Part shown: in pieces, positions 44,186 through 53,618 of the stretch | Layout: each line of letters starts with the position of its first letter | How positions within the stretch are numbered: the first letter of the stretch is position 1 | NCBI RefSeq assembly: GCF_036227205.1 | Contig: NZ_CP109442.1 | Span: 3,534,001 to 3,598,000, forward strand | Source of the DNA: Amycolatopsis sp. NBC_01480 | GTDB taxonomy: Bacteria; Actinomycetota; Actinomycetes; Mycobacteriales; Pseudonocardiaceae | DNA length: 64,000 nucleotides | Direction: 5' to 3' | Position numbers and translations under genes: made by a program | Notes under the pieces: generated by a model | Database searches by the model: none | The model's input: only the letters and a program-made list of their open reading frames with translations | What the model was told of the DNA's origin: nothing

Positions 44186-45589
44186 TCAGCAATGATCAAC
44201 ATCCGATTCGATCCGTACATGCCAGAGCCTCCTGTACAGGGCCATCGACAAGATGCCAAAGATGATGAGGAGTGCAAAGGACCAGCTCAGGGCGATGGTC
44301 GGCGATAACGCGAGCGACCGGGTGAGGGAGTAGGTCCCGCCGCCGACGAAGCTGGCGACTGCGGTGGCAGACGTCTCCGAGAACGCGACTGCAGTGGCCA
44401 CTGGGAACACCCTGTCGGAGGGCAACTCGTCCATGGCGGAAGCCGAGTACCTGGGATATGCGATCCCCATCCCCACCCCCGCGACGAACCAGCCGCCGAT
44501 CAGGGCGACCAGTGCCGTGGTGCCACCTATGGTTGTTTGCGTAAGCAACGCAATAACCAGGCCGAGAGTAACGAGTACTAGACCAACAACTTCGGGCTTC
44601 CAAAGCCATCGATCCGCGAGCTCGGGCTTGAACCCGGTAAGCGACCACGCGAGCAGACCAGCTCCGACGGCGATGGTTCCGGCCACTATGCCGTGACCGA
44701 GCCCAGTGATCGCGGCGAGTGAGATGATGCCGGCGCCTCCGAAATAGCACAGACAGAGAAGGTGTAGCAGTACGACTTTGCCGAAGCGCGCCCGTTCTCG
44801 TCCAATTTGGATGCGAAGGATCCGCATGCTCGCGACTATGGAAAGGAGGCAGCCGCTCGCCAACAAGGCGATACCAACACGGCCTTTAGGCACGGTAGCG
44901 AGAGTTGCCAGGACAAGTCCACCCAACAAGGCGGTAGCCCAGGTGAGCGATGGACGCGTCGCCGTGCTGCGCTTCCATGGAACCAGACCGATCTGCTTCC
45001 CAATGAGAACACGACCGATAAGAACCAATATCGCCGGCCAGACCAGGGCGGCTCGCCAGCCAAATGCGATAGTGAACGCCGCGTTGACAACCGGTCCGAT
45101 CACTGAGGGCAAGAGCCACATTATCGCGAACAGGCCGTAGACGCGGGTGCGCTCTTTGTCCTCAAACAATCCACCAAGGATAGATAGTCCGAACCCGGCG
45201 AGCATACCTCCGGCGAGGCCGCGAACAACGGTTCCGACGAGAATCATCGGCATCACAACGGCTCCGACTGCCAAGGCAGAACCAAGAACGTAGAGCATGG
45301 TCGCCACACTCAAAAGAGTAATAGGTCGAAGTCTGGAAAACGGGGCTGGGCCGATCGCCAGTACAAGTATCTGAGCGAATGATCCCGCAGCGAGTGTGGC
45401 TCCATACAAGCTCGTGCCATGCAAGTCCGCTGCGGCGATCGGAAGCACCGATGAGTAAGCGATGCTCTGAACAGCCCCGCCGAACTCGGTAAAAAGGAGA
45501 GCCATCAGCAGCAAACCACGGCGACCTGAGAAAATGACACGCAATCTCGTAGAAGATTCGACGACGGTTCGCCTCCCTTCTGTATCCAA
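44186..45589 (-). CDS. MFS transporter, probable RiPP exporter
   Basis: The 467-residue product starts at TTG 45589 with GGAGTGA upstream. It has about 12-14 membrane helices, a short N-terminal cytoplasmic segment and the MFS motif-A-like stretch after helix 2 (RLRPITLLSVATMLYVLG). It lies 153 bp downstream of the LLM oxidoreductase on the same strand and divergent from the RiPP genes, suggesting export of or immunity to the product. The codon use is less GC-biased than host genes. Confidence 0.85.
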   Translation of the reverse strand: MDTEGRRTVVESSTRLRVIFSGRRGLLLMALLFTEFGGAVQSIAYSSVLPIAAADLHGTSLYGATLAAGSFAQILVLAIGPAPFSRLRPITLLSVATMLYVLGSALAVGAVVMPMILVGTVVRGLAGGMLAGFGLSILGGLFEDKERTRVYGLFAIMWLLPSVIGPVVNAAFTIAFGWRAALVWPAILVLIGRVLIGKQIGLVPWKRSTATRPSLTWATALLGGLVLATLATVPKGRVGIALLASGCLLSIVASMRILRIQIGRERARFGKVVLLHLLCLCYFGGAGIISLAAITGLGHGIVAGTIAVGAGLLAWSLTGFKPELADRWLWKPEVVGLVLVTLGLVIALLTQTTIGGTTALVALIGGWFVAGVGMGIAYPRYSASAMDELPSDRVFPVATAVAFSETSATAVASFVGGGTYSLTRSLALSPTIALSWSFALLIIFGILSMALYRRLWHVRIESDVDHC

Positions 45590-45742
45590 TCCATCACTCC
45601 AGCGATCGAGTGGTCGCTGGGTCGGCGACCGCCGCTGTCAGCCCGGACAGATACAGCCCAACCCAGTAGAACCTAAGCCATAGGGCTCGACCGAGCCAGC
45701 ATGGCCCGCAGTCGCACCATGACCACCAGATCATCCGGCATC

Positions 45743-46600
45743 CTATAATGCATCGGCGATCCTGTCTATTTGATCCACGTTGCGACCCCAGCAGTAGCAC
45801 ATGACCTCGTCGACACCAAGATCTGCGTATTGTCCGATAGCCGTCCGGAGGCCCTGTGGAGTTGTGATCATGTATTCGACAATTCGGTCAGCTTCGCCCG
45901 TGTAATCATAATAATTCGTCAAGGTAGCTCGTGCGTCCTCGACGACATCCTCGCAGCCTAGAGCGACATAGCAATGGGCCACGACTCGCGGAGCGTCAGG
46001 ACGGCCGGCCTCGCGCCAGTATCCGAGAAGTTCCTTGAGTAAGAAGCCAACATACTTCGGCGGGCCGGCTGCCAGATAGCCAGCACCCCATCGGGCGATT
46101 CGTGCAAGTGCAGGCGGATGAAAGGCGCCGAAAAGGATCTCGGGACCATTTGGGCAAGTAGGTTGTGGCCCGATGGGGCCGGTGTGCCCATCATAAGCCT
46201 CCCCGTTCCAAATGCGACGCATCTCAGCCACTTGCTCGTCGAGGCGTCGGCCACGCGTATGGCGGTCGATACCGACGACACGGTAGTCGTCGTATCGTAT
46301 ACCTCGATAGTTGCCGACGCCCAAGCCGAGAACGAACCGGCCGCCGGACATGCGGTCGAGACTTGCCACTTGTTTTGCCAGCAGTACTGTATTTCGCAGA
46401 GGTGCCAGCAGAACCTCGGTCTGCAGCCGGATTCGCGTTGTGGCGCCAGCAAGTGTTGCGAGGGTGATGAGGGGGTCGGGGTTGTGGAAGACCACGCGAT
46501 CGAGTGCGCCCAGAGTTGAGAATGGTCCAGCTTCGGCGCGCCGCGCCCAGTCGATGAGCGATAGCGGGTCGTGTGGTGGCAAGCCGAGTCCCACCTTCAT
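45743..46600 (-). CDS. LLM-class F420-dependent oxidoreductase
   Basis: The 285-residue luciferase-like monooxygenase family protein starts at 46600 after GGAGG. Signatures are MKVGLGLPPHDP, the LATLAGATTRIRLQTEVLLAPLRNT segment, LDRMSGGRFVLGLGVG and a terminal GVDEVMCYCWG. Such enzymes use F420 or FMN to reduce or oxidise small molecules. Its divergent placement next to the precursor gene suggests tailoring of the RiPP product; the chemistry is unknown. Confidence 0.85.
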   Translation of the reverse strand: MKVGLGLPPHDPLSLIDWARRAEAGPFSTLGALDRVVFHNPDPLITLATLAGATTRIRLQTEVLLAPLRNTVLLAKQVASLDRMSGGRFVLGLGVGNYRGIRYDDYRVVGIDRHTRGRRLDEQVAEMRRIWNGEAYDGHTGPIGPQPTCPNGPEILFGAFHPPALARIARWGAGYLAAGPPKYVGFLLKELLGYWREAGRPDAPRVVAHCYVALGCEDVVEDARATLTNYYDYTGEADRIVEYMITTPQGLRTAIGQYADLGVDEVMCYCWGRNVDQIDRIADAL

Positions 46601-47494
46601 GGAAGCCTCCAAGGAGCGTAGGTAAATCGATATTAGGGTTAAGGAACTTCCATATTTGCTTTCATGGTGCGATTCGACATCCCGTAAGGTGCAGCGATAC
46701 TGCGCGCGGGAAAAACGCCGACTCCGATCAGTAGGACTTATTCGTCCCCCAACACGCCGCAAGTCATTCGAAATACTAGACCGAATTTCTTCGAGTTCAA
46801 CGGTTTCGACGGTTCGGACCGACGCAAGGACATCTCGCTACGACACCCGCAGTTTCAAGGAAGCAGTCTTCCTGCTCGACGGGAGTATCTAGAATCTATG
46901 GATTCAAATAAAATGACTGCCCCCTCCCCGGACCAACCCGAGCCATGATCCTCACACGCAACGACGATCCACCATCCCCCAACCGGGTGGTTCCAAAGGA
47001 GGGTGCTGGCACGAAGCGCAACCGTGGTCCTCGTTTCACTGTGCGTGCGAACGTTGGGCGTACACGCAGGTAGTCACGCCGCGAACTGTGGAAGGCGCAC
47101 TCGTTTTATCTGATTTCGCCCGAAATCGTGGTCACCCACATCACTTAACCGCCGGCAACCCCGAGCTGAGTTAGACCGGTCGATCGCAGTAGGTCCGACG
47201 TTGATCATCGGCCGCGGTCATGCAATCCGGATCCTCGCTTGTCGCATGGCGAGTTCCTTCGATCTGCTGGCTCCGATCACCCCGACTTCTGCGTTTTTCG
47301 TAGATTTATTCTCTGCTAGTCGACTTACGATGCTCCGTCTTCAGTGGACGGAAACCCGATTGGCTGTTGACACGCCGGAACTCTTCAGGTTCAACTAGAC
47401 ATTGCGCCATTCAGAGGCGAGTACCAACCAGCTGGCGCCACGGTCTGACGCGCTATCAATTGCGGTATTTCGCGACGAGTTGGAGGAGTACGCC
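46601..47494. other. AT-richer divergent control region of the RiPP cluster
   Basis: Nearly 900 bp of the lowest-GC DNA in the window lie between the divergent LLM gene and the precursor. A possible -35 hexamer TTGACA is at 47367-47372 with a weak TCAACT -10-like sequence near 47391. Short open frames (for example ATG at 46945, 42 codons) lack ribosome-binding sites. No regulator gene is present. Confidence 0.35.
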
Positions 47495-47650
47495 ATGTCA
47501 GGTGAGGCGTTACGTGATGTCGGAGAGCACCTGGACACCCTTCTTGAAAGCTGGGGTCCGGACCTGGAGCAGGATGACCTGGGTCGCGTGACGATCCCAG
47601 GCAACAACAACATGGTCGCCCCGGTGCAGTTCCAGTGGGCCACCGAGTAG
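47495..47650 (+). CDS. RiPP precursor peptide, 51 residues
   Basis: ATG at 47495 follows TTGGAGGAG at good spacing. The leader is acidic and helical (GEHLDTLLESWGPDLEQDDLG). A VTIPG turn then precedes the likely core NNNMVAPVQFQWATE. The core has no Cys or Ser and one Thr, so classic azoline chemistry has little substrate. It lies directly upstream of the YcaO gene with a hairpin between them. Small size, placement and leader/core layout support the call; the cut site is inferred. Confidence 0.8.
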   Translation: MSGEALRDVGEHLDTLLESWGPDLEQDDLGRVTIPGNNNMVAPVQFQWATE

Positions 47651-47666
47651 TGCGCTGATGAGTGAT

Positions 47667-47717
47667 CCGGTTGTGTGTGCGCCTTCAGTTCGTGCGCACA
47701 CACAACCGGCTATTTTT
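47667..47717 (+). terminator. Strong hairpin/attenuator between precursor and YcaO genes
   Basis: Arms CCGGTTGTGTGTGCGC and GCGCACACACAACCGG are perfect over 16 bp with an 11-nt loop, followed by CTATTTTT. It lies 16 bp after the precursor stop. It should stop most transcripts, giving excess precursor over modifying enzymes, as in many RiPP operons. Confidence 0.88.
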
Positions 47718-47743
47718 GACGTCGATTTGGGGGTTCTTAAGCG

Positions 47744-49906
47744 ATGCGAGCTGTGGATGTTGCGGTGTTCCGTCACCTGCGGGACCACTCTCTGATTTCT
47801 GTGAGGGGGAGGCAGATCAACCTGCCGATCCAGGCCGAATCGATTGCTGGCACACTTAGCGGTCGCCACGTGATCCCCACACCTACTTTAGATGGTGAAG
47901 CTGCGGCCGCCGACAATGTCGTGAACAGACTTGGCCAGCTATTATCGAGAGCGCAGACAGCAACCTGTTCCGCGTCGGACGTGTCCGTGCTGATAGACGG
48001 TAGCTTATCCGACCTACTTGGGCCGTCCGTGGTGCAGGAGCAGTTCGCCGCCATTGGCGCTAAAGAGTTCGCATCGACGACTCAGCCTCACAGCGAACTC
48101 TCGGCTGATCTGCTAGTCACGCTGACCGATTCGTTCGACTATGAACGGTTCTGCCAGTGGGAGGATCTCGCGTCCGCGCGGGGCATTCCTTGGGCGCCTT
48201 GGTACCTCACTGAGCGAGGAGCGGCGTTCGGTCCGTACTTCGAACCCGGTTCAAGTCCCGGAACACGAGATCTGGTCGGCCGCTGGATCACGGCAGCGAA
48301 GGAGGAGTCGCGTGCTCGTGCAATGGCACGGCGGCCGGTGTTCTCGACGTGGCTCGACAGGTCGCGCGGCTCATTAATGTGGCTGTTAGCGACGTTCATA
48401 GCAGACTTGTCCGCCTGGCTATACGGCGACGGCGGCGCGGGTAGATGGCACCATGTGACGGCGGACGCCGAGAGCTTGGCGGTTCAGCGGCATCCAGTGT
48501 TGCCGCTACCGCAGGCGGAGCGGGATCTGGATGTCAGCGGCAGTCCACTGAACGTGCGTGACGTGGTTTCCCGCAGCACAGGGATCGTGGTCGGCCTCCG
48601 GCCCATCACCCTCAGCCCGAGCATGCCAACCGGAATCACGTACGTCGAGAGCCAGACGGCCGACATGTCCCGCCTCGAACCATGGTCGTCGAACATCTAC
48701 AACGCCGGCAGTTCATGGGACGACCCCGGCCACGCTGAGCAAGGCGCGATCGGCGAGGCGATTGAGAGATACTGCGGCAATTTCGTCGACGAGTCCCGGT
48801 TGGTTCGTGCCAGCTACCGTGAGCTGTGCCGTCGCGGCGTACGGGCGGTGGACCCTCGCTCGCTGGCGTTATTTTCTAACCGCCAATACCAGACACCCGG
48901 CTTCCCGTTCGTTGAGTTCGGCAGCGACGTCACCACCAGCTGGACGCTAGGCCGATCGCTGGTCACAGAAGAGGACGTGTTCGTACCGGCGTCGCTGGTG
49001 TATGTGAACTGGAACACCGGCCGGTCGATCTTCGACCCGCCGACCAATCCCGCGTACTACCCGGGCATCGCGGCCGGTACAAGTCTCGACGACGCATTGT
49101 CCAACGCTCTCGAAGAGGTCGTGGAGCGGGACGCCTCCACAGTGTGGTGGCTAAGTGGTGCACGGATGGCGACGACCGGCGGGCCGCTCATCGACTCCCT
49201 GACTTCCAGGGTCCCCGCGGGATCGAGCATATCGACTGAGGTGATCCCGATCCCGAATGCCGCAGGGTTCCCTGTCATGGCGGGCGTGGTTACCGATCCT
49301 GACAGCAGCCTGTGCACCTTGGGCCTAGCTTGTCGATCGACTCCAGAGGAAGCCGCGAAGAAGGCATTACTGGAGGCATTCGGACTGCTGGAGTCTGCTC
49401 TGGACATGCAGCGCCTGGACGGAGGTTTCTGGCAGGCGTACGAGTCGAGCGGTGCGGGGATTCAGGCCGTTAAGCCGATCAGGTCGGACCGCCGCTATCT
49501 GGACAGCTACCGGCAAGACTTTCGTGACGTCACCGACCTGTTCTGCCAGCTGCAGGTCCAACTCGACCCACGTGCGTGTGAGATCGTCTCGCAGCGCTGG
49601 GACACTGACTCGCAGGTTGACTGGGACAAACTGCCACGGATGCCTGATCGATCGACGGCCCGGTACGTGGACTCGCTTGCCGAGGTTGGTTTCGAACCGA
49701 TCTGGGTCGACCTGACGACCATCGACGCACGTGCGGCTGGATGGCACGCGGTGCGTGTGCTGGCACCGGGGTTGGTCCCCAATTTTCCCACCGCGTTCGC
49801 GCCGCTGGGAGGTGGGCGTGTACTCGCGGAGCCTGCTCGCTTGGGTTGGGCCGACCAGGTCAACGACGAGGCCTCCGTGTGGCGTTTTCCGATGCCCTAT
49901 GCGTGA
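47744..49906 (+). CDS. Fused E1-like and YcaO protein (RiPP backbone modification)
   Basis: The 720-residue protein has an N-terminal Ocin-ThiF/E1-like domain (residues 1-250, presumed leader-peptide binding) and a C-terminal YcaO domain. YcaO signatures are EQGAIGEAIERYCG, DALSNALEEVVERDASTVWW and EAAKKALLEAFGLLES, which include the ATP/Mg ligands. The E1-like part lacks the usual zinc cysteines (GPYFEPGSSP and RHPVLPLPQ where Cys is expected). The C-terminus is PMPYA instead of the PxPxP of azoline-forming enzymes. It activates backbone amides with ATP for ring or amidine formation. Confidence 0.88.
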   Translation: MRAVDVAVFRHLRDHSLISVRGRQINLPIQAESIAGTLSGRHVIPTPTLDGEAAAADNVVNRLGQLLSRAQTATCSASDVSVLIDGSLSDLLGPSVVQEQFAAIGAKEFASTTQPHSELSADLLVTLTDSFDYERFCQWEDLASARGIPWAPWYLTERGAAFGPYFEPGSSPGTRDLVGRWITAAKEESRARAMARRPVFSTWLDRSRGSLMWLLATFIADLSAWLYGDGGAGRWHHVTADAESLAVQRHPVLPLPQAERDLDVSGSPLNVRDVVSRSTGIVVGLRPITLSPSMPTGITYVESQTADMSRLEPWSSNIYNAGSSWDDPGHAEQGAIGEAIERYCGNFVDESRLVRASYRELCRRGVRAVDPRSLALFSNRQYQTPGFPFVEFGSDVTTSWTLGRSLVTEEDVFVPASLVYVNWNTGRSIFDPPTNPAYYPGIAAGTSLDDALSNALEEVVERDASTVWWLSGARMATTGGPLIDSLTSRVPAGSSISTEVIPIPNAAGFPVMAGVVTDPDSSLCTLGLACRSTPEEAAKKALLEAFGLLESALDMQRLDGGFWQAYESSGAGIQAVKPIRSDRRYLDSYRQDFRDVTDLFCQLQVQLDPRACEIVSQRWDTDSQVDWDKLPRMPDRSTARYVDSLAEVGFEPIWVDLTTIDARAAGWHAVRVLAPGLVPNFPTAFAPLGGGRVLAEPARLGWADQVNDEASVWRFPMPYA

Positions 49907-49937
49907 CATCGAGAGGATGAACAGAGAGAAGAACCAG

Positions 49938-50522
49938 ATGACATCCCGTCTACTTGCGATTGGCGGTAGCCTCGCCGCCCGATCGCTAACTTCTGCCCTG
50001 CTACAGCAGGCATGTGCGATCGCGGAAGAGTTTGGCGCCAGTACTGAGTGCCTCGCGGTAACCCGGCTCCAACTCGACATGTTTGCACCCGACACCACGA
50101 CGGCGTCTGATCCAAGGGTGGCTCGGCTATTGTCCGCGGTCTCAGCCGCCGACGTAGTTTTCCTCGCGAGCCCGCTTTACGGTGGCACACCGTCCGGAGC
50201 GGTTAAGAACATCCTCGACACGCTGCACCTCGGTAAGGACGGGTCCATCGGTCCGTTGAGCCGGAAACGGTGTGCGGTCGCGACCGTCGGAGGCGGTGCG
50301 CTCAACGGTTCGTACTCCTTCCAGCGGGGTGGCACGGGAACGTTGGATATTGCCTGCAAGAACCTCGGCGCGTGGGTCGATCCCCGCCACCTGGAGTTCA
50401 GTGAGTTGCACTTCGACACCGATAGCAATTTGCACGACGCGGTGTCCCGCGACCAGCTGCGTAGCGGCGTGCGAAGGCTGCTCGCAGTTACCCTGGCTCG
50501 CGCTGAGGTGGTATCACGATGA
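49938..50522 (+). CDS. NADPH-dependent FMN reductase
   Basis: The flavodoxin-fold product (194 residues from ATG 49938) has RLLAIGGSLAARSLT for phosphate binding and VFLASPLYGGTPSGAVKNILDTL, the hallmark of NADPH:FMN reductases and iron/chromate reductases. Earlier in-frame ATGs at 49899 and 49917 overlap or crowd the YcaO stop and have weaker spacing. It may supply reduced FMN to the divergent LLM enzyme or reduce a product bond. Confidence 0.85.
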   Translation: MTSRLLAIGGSLAARSLTSALLQQACAIAEEFGASTECLAVTRLQLDMFAPDTTTASDPRVARLLSAVSAADVVFLASPLYGGTPSGAVKNILDTLHLGKDGSIGPLSRKRCAVATVGGGALNGSYSFQRGGTGTLDIACKNLGAWVDPRHLEFSELHFDTDSNLHDAVSRDQLRSGVRRLLAVTLARAEVVSR

Positions 50523-51340
50523 CCGATTTTGTGGACGTCCATGCGGACAACGCGGCTGCGTGGAACCAGACGAGCGACTGGTACCGCGACAAGATTGCTG
50601 GAGCTCTACCAGGACTACGCTTCGGTGGTGTGACTCTGCACCCGGTCGAAACCCAGTTGTTGAAGTCGCTCGGCGACATGAGCACTTGGTGCGACCGTGC
50701 GATCCATCTGCAGTGCGCGGCCGGGCTCGACAGCGTCTCCCTCGCCAACTTCGGCGCTCAATCAGTCCTGGGCATCGACATCGCCGACGAACTCGTCGAT
50801 CTCGCTACCTCTCTGGCAGCCCAACTTGGCAAACCAGTCACCTTCCGGTGTTCCGACGTGCTCGACCCGCCAGCCGGGCTGGCCGGGACCGCCGATCTCG
50901 TCTATACCGGGAAGGGCGCGGTCCACTGGATGTTCGACATCAAGCGGTGGGGGCAGGTCGTCGCCCGCCTGCTGCGACCCGGCGGATGGTTCATGCTCTT
51001 CGACTTCCACCCGATGATGTGGTTGTTCCGGGGCAGTGACACAGAGATGACCCCAAGCGGGGTCAGCTACTTCGCACCAGTGATCTCCTATCGCGAATGG
51101 CCGGAACAGCACGTCGGCGCCCTCGTTCTGCCACCGTCGGAAGTGAAGGTCAAGAAGCTCCGGCCATGGCCGCCGAGCGCGGTCATCCAGAGCCTCCTCG
51201 ATGCCGGCCTGGACTTGAAGTCTTTCGGCGAATACCCGGACACGATCAACGCTGCCAGCACGGCCTATCCACAGTGGCAGCCCGAAAACCGGAGGAAGGT
51301 CGCCACAATGTATTCCGTCCTGGCCAGAAAGCCCGAGTGA
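50519..51340 (+). CDS. SAM-dependent methyltransferase, RiPP tailoring
   Basis: The 273-residue class I methyltransferase overlaps the upstream stop (ATGA). SAM motifs are AIHLQCAAGLDSVSLANFGA (motif I, in which the usual G-x-G-x-G is modified), VLGIDIADELVDLA and VVARLLRPGGWFMLFDFHP. Translational coupling to the FMN reductase places it in the RiPP operon. The methylated atom is unknown. Confidence 0.85.
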   Translation: MTDFVDVHADNAAAWNQTSDWYRDKIAGALPGLRFGGVTLHPVETQLLKSLGDMSTWCDRAIHLQCAAGLDSVSLANFGAQSVLGIDIADELVDLATSLAAQLGKPVTFRCSDVLDPPAGLAGTADLVYTGKGAVHWMFDIKRWGQVVARLLRPGGWFMLFDFHPMMWLFRGSDTEMTPSGVSYFAPVISYREWPEQHVGALVLPPSEVKVKKLRPWPPSAVIQSLLDAGLDLKSFGEYPDTINAASTAYPQWQPENRRKVATMYSVLARKPE

Positions 51341-51533
51341 TGCCCGGAACCGCGGACGGGTGTGGCATAGCTACTCATTGCGTGCGACGGAGGCTGTCAG
51401 TGGCGTCGTGTCGACGGTGACTTCACCAACCTGCTGGCGCGCACAAGTCGGAGGTCCGGTCTTCTGTGGCCCGCAGTTGCCCAACTACCGCAGATACTGC
51501 GCATGTTCGTAGCAGACGAGACCAGGAGTATTG

Positions 51534-53618
51534 ATGAGAAATACGCTCCCCCTCGCACTTGCCGCACCGACTATTCGAAGCCGCCACGGTGACCACGTCG
51601 TCGACGAATACGCATGGATGGCTGGCGGTGGTTCTGACCTAATAGCGCATCTGTCCGCCGAGAACGACTACGCCGACGGCGAGACATCTGACCAGGCTCC
51701 TTTGGTTCAGGACATTTACGACGAAATCGCAGCGCGAACAAAGCAGACGGACCTCACCGTTCCCAGCCTCAACGATAAATGGTGGTATTATACGCGGATC
51801 GTAGAAGGGTTACAGCACCCGATATATTGCCGTTTTCCTCGATACGGGGACGAACAGCTCCCCGACATCTCACTGCCCGGTGAACAGGTCCTGCTCGACG
51901 GCAACGACTTGGCTGGCAAGGACGATGTGTTCGCTGTCGGCGCGTTCCGCGTCAGTGCGGACGAGAAGCTCTTGGCGTACTCGTTAGATGGGACAGGCGA
52001 TGAGCGCTTCGTCTTACGGGTAAAGGACCTTCGGTCAGGTGAGTTGCTCGACGACGTCATCACAGGCGCCTACTACACTTGTGCATGGTCGCTCGACGCG
52101 AAGTACCTTTTCTATGTGACCGTGGATGCCGCCAATCGCCCCCACCAGGTCATGCGACACGAGCTGGGCACACCAGTGTGCAACGACGCGCTGGTGTTCC
52201 AGGAAGATGACTCCCGATTCTGGGTGACTGTGGTGCTCACCCGCAGCAAGCGGTTCCTGTGTATCCGAACCTCGAGCGCGACGACCAGCGAAGTGTGGCT
52301 ACTGGACGCGGGTGACCCGACGGCGGCACCACAGGTCTTCCGACGTCGGGAACCGGGCGTCTACTACACCGTTGAGCACCAGTTTGGGCCCTCTGGTGCC
52401 GACAGGCTATTGGTTCTGCACAATAAGGACGCGGCCAACTTCGAGCTCTCTGTGGGCACGGCTGATAACGGTCCGTGGACTCCCGTCATCCCACATGACT
52501 CGGATACGCGACTGTCGTGGGTCATTGCCTTCGCGGACAATTTGGTTGTCTACTACCGCCGTGGCCTTGTAACTGGCCTGCGCGTGATCGATGAAGCCGG
52601 GGCCCATGAGATCGCATTTCCCGACGACGTGTACACCCTCGCTCCGGCGTCGAATCCACGCTACGACACGCAGCAATTCCGGCTGACGTACTCGTCGCCC
52701 ATCACACCCGACAGTGTCTACAGCTATGACATGGCCGAACGACGGTTGTCTTTGCTCCGTCGACGTCCGGTACAGAACGGACCTGATGGCTCTCCCTACC
52801 GCTCGGAGGACTACCGGGTGGTTCGAGAGTGGGCTGTGGCCGAAGACGGTACCAAAATCCCCATCACCATCGTGTCGCGTGCTGACCTTCCTATCGACGG
52901 CTCGGCTGGCTGCGTGCTTTACGGCTACGGAAGCTACGAACGCCCCGTGGACATGGGGTTCTCGATCTACCGTCTGTCGCTACTCGACAGGGGTATCTGC
53001 TATGCCGTCGCTCATGTGCGCGGTGGTGGCGACATGGGCAAGGCCTGGCACGAAGCTGCGCGCAGGCTGACGAAGAAGACGTCCTTTTCAGACTATGTCG
53101 CGTGCGCACAGCACCTGGTTGCCAGAAGGTGGACTTCCTCGTCAACGTTGATCGCCCGGGGCAGTTCGGCTGGAGGATTGCTGGTTGGCGCAGCAGTCAC
53201 AATGGCGCCAGAAGCCTTCGGCGGTGTGATCGCACGTGTCCCCTTCGTCGACCCGCTGACCGCAATGCTCGACGACAGCGCACCGTTGACCGCGACCGAA
53301 CGGGACGAATGGGGAGACCCAATACAATTGCCCGAAGTCTACGCGTACATGAAGTCCTACTCGCCCTACGAGAATGTCCGGGCAATGCGGTATCCACCGA
53401 TCCTCGCAATCACAAGCCTGAACGACACCCGCGTGCGGTGCCACGAGGCCGCCAAGTGGATCGCCAGGCTGAGGGCTCGGGCATACGGCGGTCCGTTCCT
53501 GCTGAAGACAGAACTGAAGGCCGGCCACCGAGGTCGCAGCGGACGTTACGACGCTTGGCGTACGGAAGCGCTCGTCCTTGCCTGGGTGGTCACCACTACT
53601 CGCGCGGCAAGAAAGTGA
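51534..53618 (+). CDS. Prolyl oligopeptidase (S9A), probable leader/follower protease
   Basis: The 694-residue protein starts at ATG 51534 with AGGAG upstream. It has an N-terminal seven-bladed propeller and a C-terminal alpha/beta-hydrolase with Ser in ARGSSAGGLLVG, Asp in SLNDTRVRCHE and His in KAGHRGRSGRYD. No signal peptide is visible, so it is cytoplasmic. S9A peptidases cleave after Pro in peptides under about 30 residues and process several RiPPs. The core has one Pro (VAP), a plausible cut. Confidence 0.9.
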   Translation: MRNTLPLALAAPTIRSRHGDHVVDEYAWMAGGGSDLIAHLSAENDYADGETSDQAPLVQDIYDEIAARTKQTDLTVPSLNDKWWYYTRIVEGLQHPIYCRFPRYGDEQLPDISLPGEQVLLDGNDLAGKDDVFAVGAFRVSADEKLLAYSLDGTGDERFVLRVKDLRSGELLDDVITGAYYTCAWSLDAKYLFYVTVDAANRPHQVMRHELGTPVCNDALVFQEDDSRFWVTVVLTRSKRFLCIRTSSATTSEVWLLDAGDPTAAPQVFRRREPGVYYTVEHQFGPSGADRLLVLHNKDAANFELSVGTADNGPWTPVIPHDSDTRLSWVIAFADNLVVYYRRGLVTGLRVIDEAGAHEIAFPDDVYTLAPASNPRYDTQQFRLTYSSPITPDSVYSYDMAERRLSLLRRRPVQNGPDGSPYRSEDYRVVREWAVAEDGTKIPITIVSRADLPIDGSAGCVLYGYGSYERPVDMGFSIYRLSLLDRGICYAVAHVRGGGDMGKAWHEAARRLTKKTSFSDYVACAQHLVARRWTSSSTLIARGSSAGGLLVGAAVTMAPEAFGGVIARVPFVDPLTAMLDDSAPLTATERDEWGDPIQLPEVYAYMKSYSPYENVRAMRYPPILAITSLNDTRVRCHEAAKWIARLRARAYGGPFLLKTELKAGHRGRSGRYDAWRTEALVLAWVVTTTRAARK

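Noticed and set aside
46945..47073. A second RiPP precursor of about 42 residues
   Set aside because: No ribosome-binding site, strongly basic composition and no leader/core layout; not supportable.
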